Counted from the first letter of the stretch, positions 16,034-24,398 are shown. The stretch: DNA of 64,000 bases from Afipia massiliensis (GCF_001006325.2 NZ_LBIA02000001.1:3287501-3351500), one strand, 5' to 3'. Numbers and translations: made by a program. The notes: generated by a model not told the origin, from the letters alone.

Positions 16034-17422
16034 ATGGGCGATGCAAAGACAGTGGCCGTGATCGGGGCAGGGCCCGTTGGCCTTGCCGCAGCCGCGCATG
16101 TCCTTGAACGGGGGATGACCCCGATTGTCCTGGAGGCCGGTGCGGACATTGGCCATGCCGTGCGTCAGTGGCGGCACGTCCAGTTGTTCTCGCCGTGGGA
16201 GTACAACGTCGATGGCGCTGCGCAGCGCCTGCTTGCCGCGACCGGCTGGAACTCGCCTGCGCCCGATCAGTATCCCACCGGTAGCGAACTGCTGGAGTTC
16301 TATCTGGAACCTCTCGCCAACAGGACTGAACTTAAGCCGTACATCCACACGTCGAGCCGCGTAACGGACATCAGCCGTGTCGGGTTCGATAAGCTCAAGT
16401 CAAAGGGCCGCGAGGCAGCGCCGTTCGAGATCCGCTACCAGAACGGTCAGGGACCGAAGACCGTGCGCGCTGACGCCGTCATCGATGCGTCGGGCACGTG
16501 GCATGCCCCGAATCCTGCGGGCGCCAACGGGTTGAGCGCCATCGGTGAACGGGAAAACCAGAGCAGGATCGCTTACGGTATGCCCGACGTATGGGGAGCC
16601 GATCGTCAGCGTTATGCAGGAAAACGGGTCGCCGTGCTTGGCGCGGGCCATTCCGCCATCGGAACGCTGACTGAACTTGCGCGGCTCAAGGCTCATTCGC
16701 CGGGAACGGAAGTGATCTGGCTGCTGCGCGGTGACAATCCGGCAAAAGCCTTCGGCGGCGGTGCGAACGACAAGCTCGCCGCCCGTGGCGAGCTTGGTTC
16801 AGCGTTCGGTGCGCTGGTCGCCGCCGGAGAAATCCGGGTTGAGAAGGATTTCCGCGTCACGCATCTGAGCGCGGACAAGGATGGTTTGCGGATTGGCGGC
16901 GGCTCTGCCTGCTGCGGCCGCAATGTCATCGCCGACGAACTGATTGTCGCGACCGGGTTTCGTTCAGACCTGAGCTTTGTTCGCGAATTGCGAATTCAAC
17001 TCGACGCCGCGATCGAATGTCCGGTTGCGCTGGCGCCGCTGATTGATCCCAACGAACACAGTTGCGGGACGGTCAGGCCTCATGGCGCGCGCGAACTGGC
17101 GCAGGACGAGCCGGGATTCTATTTTGCCGGGATGAAGTCTTATGGCCGAGCGCCGACGTTCCTGATGCTGACGGGATACGAGCAGGTCCGCTCGATCGCA
17201 GCCCAGATTGCCGGTGATCACGACGCCGCGAATCGGGTTCAACTCGTTCTGCCTGAAACCGGTGTGTGCAGTCGCGCACCGGCGGCTGGCGCGAGCGAAG
17301 GCAGCTGCTGCGGAGGAACCGCACCGGCGGGCGTCGATGCTTGCTGTGGCGACGATGCTGCGGCAAAGCAGAATGGCAATCCGGCTGTGGCTGCGGCTAG
17401 TATCGACAGGTGCTGGGAGTGA
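16034..17422 (+). CDS. FAD/NAD(P)-binding monooxygenase with cysteine-pair tail (ArsO-like)
   Basis: 462 residues. It has an N-terminal FAD Rossmann motif VIGAGPVGLAAAAHVLERG and a second dinucleotide motif VAVLGAGHSAIGTLTELA for NAD(P)H, the layout of flavin-containing monooxygenases. ATGF-type VATGFRSDLSF is also present. Unusually, the last 60 residues carry two Cys-Cys pairs (GSCCGG, DACCGD), with another CC in GSACCGR, which could bind or hand over a thiophilic metalloid. It lies between an arsR-like gene and an MFS exporter and overlaps the latter. A role in oxidising or processing an arsenical is inferred from context; arsC, arsH, arsB and acr3 are absent here. Confidence 0.8.
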   Translation: MGDAKTVAVIGAGPVGLAAAAHVLERGMTPIVLEAGADIGHAVRQWRHVQLFSPWEYNVDGAAQRLLAATGWNSPAPDQYPTGSELLEFYLEPLANRTELKPYIHTSSRVTDISRVGFDKLKSKGREAAPFEIRYQNGQGPKTVRADAVIDASGTWHAPNPAGANGLSAIGERENQSRIAYGMPDVWGADRQRYAGKRVAVLGAGHSAIGTLTELARLKAHSPGTEVIWLLRGDNPAKAFGGGANDKLAARGELGSAFGALVAAGEIRVEKDFRVTHLSADKDGLRIGGGSACCGRNVIADELIVATGFRSDLSFVRELRIQLDAAIECPVALAPLIDPNEHSCGTVRPHGARELAQDEPGFYFAGMKSYGRAPTFLMLTGYEQVRSIAAQIAGDHDAANRVQLVLPETGVCSRAPAAGASEGSCCGGTAPAGVDACCGDDAAAKQNGNPAVAAASIDRCWE

Positions 17423-18627
17423 AGAGACTGGAAGGGCGCCCGGTGATCTGGGCGATGTGTCTGGCACAACTCGGGAGCCTGCTTCCGCACGTTGTGGTGC
17501 CGTCTGTGCTGGCGCAGTTTCTCATTCCCGAATGGCGTCTCAGCGGCGCTGAAGCCGGGCTTCTGGCAGGCTCTTATGCCGCCGGTTACATGCTCGCCGT
17601 GCCGGTCCTTGCCACGCTGACCGATCGCATCGACGCCCGCACGATCCTCATTGCCGGATCGCTGCTCAGCGCGGCCGCGACGATGATGTTCGGGGTCTTC
17701 GCGCAAGGCCTGTGGTCAGGGGCGGCGATCTGGGGTCTCGCGGGTATCGGTTTTGCCGGAGCCTACATGCCGGGCCTCAAGGCCCTGACCGACCGGTTGG
17801 TGCCCGGCGATTCATCGCGTGCGGTGACTTTCTACACGTCGGCTTTCTCGTTCGGCGTCGGGCTGTCCTTTTTGGTCTCGCAGCTTGTCGCGGAACGCTG
17901 GGGCTGGCGCAGCGCATTTGTCATCACCGCAGCCGGTCCGCTGGCGATGGTTATGGTGTGCTTGTTTCTGCGGCCCGTGGCGCCGAAGCCTGCCTCGGGG
18001 CGACTGCTCGATTTCGCTCCTGTGATCAGCAACAGACCGGCCATGGGCTATGTGCTCGGCTACGGCGCGCATTGCTTCGAGCTTTACGGTATCCGGACAT
18101 GGCTTGTTGCGTTCTGGACGTTTGTCGCCGTGCAGAATGCGGGCTCCGCGATCCTGTCGCCGATCGCGGTCAGCGTTGCCTTTTCGATCATCGCCATGCC
18201 AGCGAGTATTTTCGGCAATGAGATGGCGCTCAGGTTCGGCCGCCATCGTGCGATCATGGTCATCATGATCGCGTCGGCTATTGTTGCCCTGGCGATTGGA
18301 CTGTCGGCCGACAAATCGCCGTGGATATTGTTGCCGCTTATCGCGCTTTATGCGCTGACGGTTCCGGCTGACTCCGGCGCGTTGACCTCCGGCATGACCA
18401 TGGCGGCAAATCCAGATTATCGCGGCGCCACCATGGCGATGCATTCAACAGTCGGGTTTGGCCTGTCGGCACTGGGATCGTGGGGCGTTGGAATGGCGCT
18501 CGATGTTGCCGGAGGGCCGACCAGCGCTTCAGCATGGACCGCCGCATTCGCTCTGCTGGCCGCCGGGATCATGCTTGGACCTCTGGCGCTCTACTGGTCG
18601 CGGCCGCAGCCGAAGCAATCCAGTTAG
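17419..18627 (+). CDS. MFS efflux transporter of the ars-like operon
   Basis: 402 residues from GTG 17419 (a GTG at 17410 is also possible), overlapping the monooxygenase stop by four bases (GTGA), which indicates translational coupling. Twelve helices are predicted; the loop 2-3 motif is LATLTDRIDARTI. Helix text such as GLAGIGFAGAYMPGLKALTDR matches MFS drug/metalloid exporters. By context it should export the compound sensed by the upstream ArsR protein; ArsK- and ArsJ-type arsenical exporters are also MFS proteins, but I cannot place this one among them from sequence alone. Confidence 0.85.
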   Translation: MKRLEGRPVIWAMCLAQLGSLLPHVVVPSVLAQFLIPEWRLSGAEAGLLAGSYAAGYMLAVPVLATLTDRIDARTILIAGSLLSAAATMMFGVFAQGLWSGAAIWGLAGIGFAGAYMPGLKALTDRLVPGDSSRAVTFYTSAFSFGVGLSFLVSQLVAERWGWRSAFVITAAGPLAMVMVCLFLRPVAPKPASGRLLDFAPVISNRPAMGYVLGYGAHCFELYGIRTWLVAFWTFVAVQNAGSAILSPIAVSVAFSIIAMPASIFGNEMALRFGRHRAIMVIMIASAIVALAIGLSADKSPWILLPLIALYALTVPADSGALTSGMTMAANPDYRGATMAMHSTVGFGLSALGSWGVGMALDVAGGPTSASAWTAAFALLAAGIMLGPLALYWSRPQPKQSS

Positions 18628-18645
18628 CAGCGGAGGCTTGCCCGC

Positions 18646-19821
18646 TCAGCGAATATGCGGACCGAGCGGCGCATCGCTGCGGCTGCCGGTCTTGATCGGC
18701 GCTGTCAGCGGACGGAACGCCCCTTCGTTTGCCCGAACAGGGTGGCTGCCCGGTAGACGCGCGAGGCTTCGTTGTCTGCTCGCGGCGGAAATGTCCGTGT
18801 GTGGCGTCTTTGCGTAGAGTGGCAGAGGCGATGGCTGCAGCATGATGGCTGACGTCCGCAACGCTGGCTTCTGTTGCATCATCCAGACCGAACGGATCGA
18901 TCGCGGAGCGTCGTGCGGCGGGGTCTCTGGCGCACCGAACACGAAGCCGCCCGGCGTTTTCGCGGCGACGTTCGGGCCGTGAATCCAGTGGGGGACCCAC
19001 TGCGCGGGGTCGGTAGGTGTCTTTGGCCGGTCCGGTGTCGCGGGAACGACGTGAACCACGCGATAGCCGCGCTCTTTCAATTGCTGAAGGATCACGGGCA
19101 GGGCGGCCTGGGTCCGCGCCTGAATGTCATGCAGCAGCAAAACGCCTTTGCCTTTCGCCTCCAGCCGCGACAGCGCGAAATGCGCGACCTGTGCCGGCGA
19201 AATCTTTCGCCAGTCGTCAGCAGGGAAATCGGCGCTCCAGTTCATGATCCCGCGGTTGCTGAGAGCCGCCTCGACGGCGTCGCTCCGGCGCAGGCCGGGA
19301 ATGCGGAAGAACGGCGCGAGCTGGGAGGGATCGCCGAGGGCCGCGCTCACATGCGCAACGCCCTCATCGATTTCGGCGGCCATGCGCTCAGGCGGCAGCT
19401 TGCCGAACTGGAAGGGGTGGTTCTCGCTGTGGGTGCCAATGGTGTGCCCCGCGTCATGAATACGGCGCGCGTCCTGTGGAAACTCCTTCGCCATGCGCCC
19501 GACCAGAAAGAACGTCGCCTTCACGCATTGCGCGGCGAGAATGTCGAGGATGGCATTGGTATGCGCCGGGAGCGGACCGTCATCGAAGGTCAGGACCACT
19601 TCACGATCCTGAAGCGGCAGCGTCACGCCGTACTGCATGGTGCCGATGCGCGGGTGCTCCTTCGGGTCCACGACGATGGTGCGTGATGTGCCGAGTGCGT
19701 CCGGATTGCCGGGACAGTCCGCAGCTTGGGCCGCCGCGGTCCCCGGCGAAGCTGCAGCCGTGAGCAGGCTCAACGCCGTCAGGATCGAGGCGGCGCGGCG
19801 TGCGGTGATGGTTCGGCGCAT
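18646..19821 (-). CDS. Secreted polysaccharide deacetylase, long form
   Basis: 391 residues with signal peptide (SILTALSLLTAAASPGTAAAQA). The NodB-fold motifs are present: VVLTFDDGPLPAHT, the zinc-binding HSENH in TIGTHSENHPFQF, PFFRIPGLR, and LLLHDIQ near the end of the domain. It removes N- or O-acetyl groups from a cell-surface polysaccharide or peptidoglycan. A C-terminal tail of about 110 residues is low-complexity and has no recognisable domain. Its neighbour at 19903 is a paralogue in the same direction, so the pair arose by tandem duplication. Confidence 0.87.
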   Translation of the reverse strand: MRRTITARRAASILTALSLLTAAASPGTAAAQAADCPGNPDALGTSRTIVVDPKEHPRIGTMQYGVTLPLQDREVVLTFDDGPLPAHTNAILDILAAQCVKATFFLVGRMAKEFPQDARRIHDAGHTIGTHSENHPFQFGKLPPERMAAEIDEGVAHVSAALGDPSQLAPFFRIPGLRRSDAVEAALSNRGIMNWSADFPADDWRKISPAQVAHFALSRLEAKGKGVLLLHDIQARTQAALPVILQQLKERGYRVVHVVPATPDRPKTPTDPAQWVPHWIHGPNVAAKTPGGFVFGAPETPPHDAPRSIRSVWMMQQKPALRTSAIMLQPSPLPLYAKTPHTDISAASRQRSLARLPGSHPVRANEGAFRPLTAPIKTGSRSDAPLGPHIR

Positions 19822-19902
19822 GGAAAACCTGTGAGCATGGCGCGAGGCTGATGGCTTACCGTCAGGCTCTGAACGCCGGATTAATGCGGGATGGGCGGGG
19901 CG

Positions 19903-20685
19903 CTATCGGTCGTTCATGGAGCTTTTGATCGCTCTCGGGGCGACCAGATGAACGACCTTGTAGCCATTGCGCCGGAGATACAGCAGGAACGCCGGCAGCA
20001 TCTTCGCCGTCTGCGCCTTGGTGTCATGGAGAAGGATGATGCCCTTGCCCTGGTGCTCAAGGCGCTCGGTCAGCAGGCGCAACTGCTGGTCCGGCGTCAT
20101 CGGATTCCAGTCGCTGGCCCACAGGTCGGCGCCCAAAACCGCAATCCCGCGTGACTGCAGGCTGCTCAGCAACGCCGGCGTCGAAGCGAAGCCCGGAAAG
20201 CGGAAGAACGGCGTGGACGGGATTCGCCGGGCTTCACCGTGCAGGGCCTTCTCGTCGGCAGCGATGCCGCGGTCGATTTCCTCGAGCGCCTGCGGGTAAC
20301 CGATCCGGTCGAGCGGCTGGTGCGACCAGGTGTGATGGCCGATGCTGTGCCCGGCCGCGGCGATCCGTTTGACGATGTCCGGACTGGCTTCGGCGTTTCT
20401 GCCGATCAGAAAAAACGTCGCCTGAACACATTCGCTGGCGAGCGCGGCCAGAACCTTCGTCGTGGTCGGAGGGAAGGGGCCGTCGTCGAAGGTCAGCACG
20501 ACCTCCTTGTCCGCCAGCGGCAGGGACTGCGGAAAGCTTTTGAGCCCGACACGGGGAAATGCCTGCGGGTCGATCGTCATGACACGCGAGGTGCCGAGCG
20601 CATCCTTGCGCGGACAGCCGGCGGCGTTGGTAACCGACATCGACGCGATGAAGAGGGAGAGCAGCGCTGCTCTATGCACGATCAT
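19903..20685 (-). CDS. Secreted polysaccharide deacetylase, short form
   Basis: 260 residues with signal peptide (HRAALLSLFIASMSVTNA). It has the same motif order as its downstream paralogue: VVLTFDDGPFPPTT, GHHTWSHQPL (zinc His pair), PFFRFPGFAS, and IILLHDTK. The N-terminal mature region CPRKDALGTSRVMTIDP is also shared with the paralogue (CPGNPDALGTSRTIVVDP), confirming duplication. It lacks the long C-terminal tail. The target glycan is unknown. Confidence 0.87.
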   Translation of the reverse strand: MIVHRAALLSLFIASMSVTNAAGCPRKDALGTSRVMTIDPQAFPRVGLKSFPQSLPLADKEVVLTFDDGPFPPTTTKVLAALASECVQATFFLIGRNAEASPDIVKRIAAAGHSIGHHTWSHQPLDRIGYPQALEEIDRGIAADEKALHGEARRIPSTPFFRFPGFASTPALLSSLQSRGIAVLGADLWASDWNPMTPDQQLRLLTERLEHQGKGIILLHDTKAQTAKMLPAFLLYLRRNGYKVVHLVAPRAIKSSMNDR

Positions 20686-21090
20686 GACAAATTCCGGGCG
20701 TGGCGGTTAGCAAGTCCGAACTTCGGACACTAGGCGCTGTTCGCGCGCCGCACATTTAGCATTCCGTTTAGCGGTGTCGATTGGGTAATGCTGAAACGCA
20801 CACGCAAATCAGCGTCGTCATCGGTTTGCGATGATGTTCAGTCTTATCGTTGATGCGTGGCGATGTGCTTATTCCAACGGCGATTCACGCTGCCCGTTTT
20901 CCGCATAGGTTCTCTGCGCTCAGCGGGTCACTGGCCACATCTGTGCCTCATTATCGCCACCTGCCGCAAAGAAACCCCCTGAGTCGCTTGCCGCGAAACG
21001 CCGATGTTTCAGCGGTTCTTACTTTTGTTGCGATCAGGGCGATGTGCCGTGTGTGGCCGGCCCGACGCAAAATCTCCGGAGCTGAAAATT
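20686..21090. other. Gap of about 405 bases without a convincing gene
   Basis: Lies between the divergent deacetylase and M15-like peptidase genes. It probably carries both promoters. I see no RNA gene, terminator or repeat. Short ORFs here lack ribosome binding sites. Confidence 0.5.
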
Positions 21091-21738
21091 TTGATTAGAG
21101 CAGTTACCGCCGTGGCGGCGCTTTGTGCGTTGTCTTCAATGGCCGAAGCGCGCGTTCGCACGCCGGCCGTTTCGCCCGAATGCAACATCACCATGCCATG
21201 CATCGGAGTCGACAATCCGATCCATGCGCGGCAGCGCAGTCAGCGTAGCCAGCGCAATGCAGCGCCGGCATATTTCACAGCGGAGTCGGCGACGCCTCGC
21301 CTGAGCAGGCGGCAGCAGCGGGCGCTTGAGCGCGCGCAGCGCAACGTTGAGCGAGCACCGCGCGTGGCCGTTGAACGCGCCTCCCACGCATCCGAAGGCT
21401 ACTCCGCAGGTCTCGTCGGTCCGCTGCAGGCCAAGCTCGCGTCGATTCAGGCGGCCTGTCCGGGCACCCAGGCGATCTCGGGCGTGCGTCACACGCGGAT
21501 CGCGGGGACGCGGCGGATGTCGCTTCATTCTCAGGGCAAGGCCGTGGACGTCCGTGGTCCCTATGGCTGCATCTATGCGCAGCTCAAAGGCTGGAGCGGC
21601 GGTTACTCGACCGACGCAGGGCGCGCCAAGCACATCCATATTTCTTACGACGCTGGTGGCGGTCGTGAAATGGGCCTGCGGTTTGCTCACGGTGGCGGAC
21701 GCCGTTCATGGCGCGAAGCCAACGCGCGTATGCGATAG
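21091..21738 (+). CDS. Secreted peptidase M15-like (YcbK/DUF882-type) protein
   Basis: 215 residues from TTG 21091, which places a signal peptide (IRAVTAVAALCALSSMAEA) at the very N terminus and has CCGGAG nine bases upstream. An ATG at 21004 would add 29 unlikely residues. After a basic linker (RRQQRALERAQRNVERA) the C-terminal domain has the M15 zinc triad layout: SLHSQGKAVDVRG (His, Asp) and AKHIHISY (His). Such proteins are D,D- or L,D-carboxypeptidases or bind peptidoglycan. The periplasmic location is clear; the activity is inferred. Confidence 0.78.
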   Translation: MIRAVTAVAALCALSSMAEARVRTPAVSPECNITMPCIGVDNPIHARQRSQRSQRNAAPAYFTAESATPRLSRRQQRALERAQRNVERAPRVAVERASHASEGYSAGLVGPLQAKLASIQAACPGTQAISGVRHTRIAGTRRMSLHSQGKAVDVRGPYGCIYAQLKGWSGGYSTDAGRAKHIHISYDAGGGREMGLRFAHGGGRRSWREANARMR

Positions 21739-21784
21739 CCTGACCGGTTTATGCCGTCCGGAAGGATCGACTTTCCGGGCGGGC

Positions 21785-21860
21785 GAGTGGAGTGGATTTG
21801 ACATTCGCTACCCGTCTCACTGCAAATCCGCAAAGCGAATGTCAAATCCAAACTCCACTC
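21785..21860. repeat. Palindromic element A of a tandem pair
   Basis: Large hairpin. The outer arms GAGTGGAGT / ACTCCACTC and inner arms GGATTTGACATTCGCT / AGCGAATGTCAAATCC are all perfect, with an extra AA on the right side and a 24-base loop. It is too long for an ordinary terminator and shares the ACATTCGC core with element B. Confidence 0.8.
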
Positions 21861-21875
21861 AAGACTCACATTTGC

Positions 21876-21949
21876 TGGTGGTCCTTTGATTCTAACATTC
21901 GCAATGATGGCTGCCGAAACGGGATGCGAATGTTAGAATCGGACCACCA
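21876..21949. repeat. Palindromic element B of a tandem pair
   Basis: Same architecture as element A: outer arms TGGTGGTCC / GGACCACCA and inner arms GATTCTAACATTCGCA / TGCGAATGTTAGAATC, perfect, with TTT inserted on the left and a 21-base loop. It is probably a member of a dispersed intergenic repeat family of this bacterial group. Confidence 0.8.
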
Positions 21950-21962
21950 GGACCTTCTCTTG

Positions 21963-21977
21963 TTAACCTGCGATTAA
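21963..21977. promoter_or_regulatory. Perfect CtrA-type box
   Basis: TTAACCTGCGATTAA is an exact TTAA-N7-TTAA, the CtrA consensus, and each half continues as TTAACC. It lies 39 bases upstream of the XRE-type gene start, a position suited to cell-cycle control of that gene. Confidence 0.6.
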
Positions 21978-22016
21978 CCACGTTGGCCGACCCTCCTGAA
22001 CTGCGGAGGGGTGCAC

Positions 22017-22328
22017 ATGCAGCGGCTACGGCTGAAGGCGGACGGGCGGATCGTCGAGGTGCTGGACGGGCGGGAAACTCCGCTGGTCCCCGACACGCCT
22101 GACAGCGCGCCGTCGTCCACAGCAGCCACCGTGCCGGTGGTGCGTGACCTGCGCCTTCGCGCCAAACTGACGCAAGCCGAATTCGCCGCGCGTCTCGGCG
22201 TTCCTCTAGAGACCATTCGTAACTGGGAGCAGGGCAAGCGCTCGCCGCGCGGGCCGGCGCGTGCGCTGCTGACTGTGATCGCGCATGAGCCCGACATGGT
22301 GTTTGCTGCGCTCGCGCGCAGGGGATGA
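22017..22328 (+). CDS. XRE-family helix-turn-helix protein, HigA/MqsA-like
   Basis: 103 residues. The C-terminal half is a helix-turn-helix: LRLRAKLTQAEFAARLGVPL followed by TIRNWEQGKRSPRGPARALL, typical of antitoxin-type XRE regulators. The N-terminal half (LKADGRIVEVLDGRETPLVP) is short and has no zinc ligands. The ATG at 22017 has GGAGGGG five bases upstream. No toxin gene lies beside it, so it is an orphan regulator. It follows two large palindromes and a CtrA-type box and could bind one of them. Confidence 0.8.
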   Translation: MQRLRLKADGRIVEVLDGRETPLVPDTPDSAPSSTAATVPVVRDLRLRAKLTQAEFAARLGVPLETIRNWEQGKRSPRGPARALLTVIAHEPDMVFAALARRG

Positions 22329-22352
22329 GCGCGTGATGCGCTGAGGCATGGC

Positions 22353-23171
22353 ATGCAGACGGTTGAGGCGAATGGCGCGGACATTCCGGCGATAGGTCTC
22401 GGGACCTGGGAGTTGCGCGGGCGCGCCTGTGCCCGCCTGGTCGAGCAGGCACTGCGTCTCGGCTATCGCCATATCGACACTGCACAGGCCTATGAGAACG
22501 AACGTGAGGTCGGCGAGGGCGTGCGCGCCTCCGGCATCAAGCGCTCCGACGTGTTCGTCACCACCAAAGTCTGGACGACGCATTTTGCGCCCAACGACCT
22601 GCTGCGTTCGACCAAGGAAAGCCTTGCACGCTTGCGCATGACGGAGGTCGATCTGCTTCTGCTGCACTGGCCCAATCCGCAAGTTCCGCTCGAGGAGACG
22701 CTGGGCGCCCTTGTCGAGGCCCGGAAGCTCGGTCTCACCCGGCACATCGGCGTCTCGAATTTCACCGTGGCGCTGATCGAGGAGGCTGTGGCAAAGGCCG
22801 CGGCGCCGCTGGTCTGCAATCAGGTCGAGTATCATCCGTATCTCGAACAGAACAAGGTGCTGGCGGCCTGTCGCGCCAACGGCCTCGCGCTGGTGGCGTA
22901 CAGTCCGGTGGCGAAAGGCCGCGTCAAGAATGCCGAGGCACTGCACCGGATCGGCGCGCGTTATGAAAAGACAGCGGCGCAGGTCTGCCTGCGCTGGCTG
23001 ATCCAGCAGGATGTCGTCGCGATTCCGCGCACATCCAAAGTCGAGCGCCTGTCGGAAAATCTCGACGTCTTCGATTTCAATCTGACCGACGAGGAAATGG
23101 GCGAGATCTTTGCGATGGGGACGCGCGGCGGCCGCATCACCGATTTCGGTTTCGCACCCAAGTGGGATTGA
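22353..23171 (+). CDS. Aldo/keto reductase
   Basis: 272-residue NADPH-dependent carbonyl reductase of the 2,5-diketo-D-gluconate reductase group. The catalytic tetrad is visible: Asp in HIDTAQAYENE with Tyr in the same segment, Lys in VFVTTKVW and His in LLLLHWPNP. The family strings GVSNFTVALIEEA and NQVEYHPYL follow. The length is normal. It follows the XRE gene by 24 bases and may share its transcript. The substrate is unknown. Confidence 0.92.
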   Translation: MQTVEANGADIPAIGLGTWELRGRACARLVEQALRLGYRHIDTAQAYENEREVGEGVRASGIKRSDVFVTTKVWTTHFAPNDLLRSTKESLARLRMTEVDLLLLHWPNPQVPLEETLGALVEARKLGLTRHIGVSNFTVALIEEAVAKAAAPLVCNQVEYHPYLEQNKVLAACRANGLALVAYSPVAKGRVKNAEALHRIGARYEKTAAQVCLRWLIQQDVVAIPRTSKVERLSENLDVFDFNLTDEEMGEIFAMGTRGGRITDFGFAPKWD

Positions 23172-23215
23172 GCGATCTCTTGATCTTCGCGTGATGATCG
23201 CCCATCAGGACTTTC

Positions 23216-24022
23216 ATGTTTTTCAGCCTGTCCAAGATACTCGGCTTCTTCGTCGTGCCATCGAATGCCGTGGCGATCCTCTGCGCACTTGGTGCCGTGC
23301 TGCTCGCGACGCGATTCCGCAAAGCCGGATCGCGCATCCTTGCGTTCGGCGTCGTGATGTTGCTGGTCTGCGGCTATTCATCGCTTGGCAATCTGCTGCT
23401 GTTGCCGCTGACCGAACGTTTCCCGGCGGGGAGCACGGGAGGGCGGGCGCCGGATGGGATCATTATTCTCGGCGGCTCGATCGATCCCGAGCGCAGCCAG
23501 GCGCGCGGTTCGCTGGAGATGGACGCTTCGGCCGAGCGGATCGTCACGATGCTGCAACTGGCGCGACGCTATCCGCAAGCCCGCATCGTGTTCAGCGGCG
23601 GCAGCGCCAACCTGATCGCGGAGCCGGTGCCGGAGGCGCCGATTGCCGGCGATCTGCTGGAGGACTTCGGAACGCCGCGCACGCGCATCGTGCTGGAAAG
23701 CGATTCCCGCACCACCGCCGAAAATGCGACGTTCACGCGGAAGCTGGTTTCACCGAAACCGGGCGAACGCTGGCTGCTCGTGACCTCGGCATTCCACATG
23801 CCGCGTTCCATCGGAGCATTCCGGAAAGCGGGTTTCGATGTCGAAGCCTATCCGGTGGACTGGCGGACGCGCGGCTGGAGCGATGCTTCGATGCCGTTTA
23901 CGACATTGAGCGCGGGGCTCGCCCGCACCGATGTCGCCGTTCACGAGTGGGTGGGGCTGATCGCCTATTGGGCGACGGGCCGCAGCAGCGAGCTGTTTCC
24001 GGGGCCGCGGAAGATCAACTAG
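23216..24022 (+). CDS. YdcF/SanA-like DUF218 envelope protein
   Basis: 268 residues. There are two N-terminal membrane helices (SNAVAILCALGAVLLAT; ILAFGVVMLLVCGYSSLGNLL), then the DUF218 domain: DGIIILGGSI, RIVFSGGSAN, DSRTTAENATF and LLVTSAFHMPRSIGAFRKAG. The family includes ElyC, implicated in envelope carrier-lipid metabolism, and SanA, a vancomycin-sensitivity protein. The stop codon is followed without a gap by a palindromic repeat (24023). Confidence 0.88.
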   Translation: MFFSLSKILGFFVVPSNAVAILCALGAVLLATRFRKAGSRILAFGVVMLLVCGYSSLGNLLLLPLTERFPAGSTGGRAPDGIIILGGSIDPERSQARGSLEMDASAERIVTMLQLARRYPQARIVFSGGSANLIAEPVPEAPIAGDLLEDFGTPRTRIVLESDSRTTAENATFTRKLVSPKPGERWLLVTSAFHMPRSIGAFRKAGFDVEAYPVDWRTRGWSDASMPFTTLSAGLARTDVAVHEWVGLIAYWATGRSSELFPGPRKIN

Positions 24023-24067
24023 GCATGATCCCGAAAAGTGGGCACCGGTTTTCGGACAAGATCACGC
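24023..24067 (+). repeat. Rhizobiales-type palindromic element, copy 1
   Basis: Begins at the base after the ydcF-like stop codon with GCATGATCCCGAAAAGTGGG and ends TTTTCGGACAAGATCACGC; the ends are complementary (GCATGATC / GATCACGC; CCGAAAA / TTTTCGG). It is nearly identical to copy 2 at 47453 read on the other strand. Confidence 0.85.
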
Positions 24068-24076
24068 CCAGAGATT

Positions 24077-24370
24077 TTAATCGTGCCGTGGCAGGCCGAG
24101 TCGATAGACCCCGCGAAAGTCATTCGGGTCGGCGGGTTTGCCCTTGCGGTAAATCACGAGGCGGCCCGCCTGCGCGAGCGCCACGGCGGACCTGCGGATC
24201 GGCACCAGCAATCCATGCCAATCGTCCCCGGCAGCGATCGCATGAGCGATCTCAGGCGCACTGAGGGTCTTTGCGCCGGCGGTGGCCAGCACCGCGAGGA
24301 TGGCGTCGTCCAGCGATCCGCCATCGGCGATCTTCGAATCGGGTTTGTTCATGCCCATGCCATGACGCAT
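24077..24370 (-). CDS. DUF3253-family protein
   Basis: 97 residues, predicted winged-helix-like: DDAILAVLATAGAKTLSAPEIAHAI and a C-terminal RRSAVALAQAGRLVIYRKGKPADPNDFRGVYRL, matching my memory of DUF3253. The function is unknown; the fold suggests nucleic-acid binding. Three Met codons (24370, 24358, 24352) are possible starts. It lies 28 bases downstream of the DUF599 gene on the same strand and probably shares its transcript. Confidence 0.72.
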   Translation of the reverse strand: MRHGMGMNKPDSKIADGGSLDDAILAVLATAGAKTLSAPEIAHAIAAGDDWHGLLVPIRRSAVALAQAGRLVIYRKGKPADPNDFRGVYRLGLPRHD

Positions 24371-24398
24371 CCGAACCTGCGCGGCAAGCTCCAGAGAC

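Noticed and set aside
20850-21098. 82-codon ORF before the M15-like gene
   Set aside because: Overlaps the start of the better gene and has no ribosome binding site or motif.
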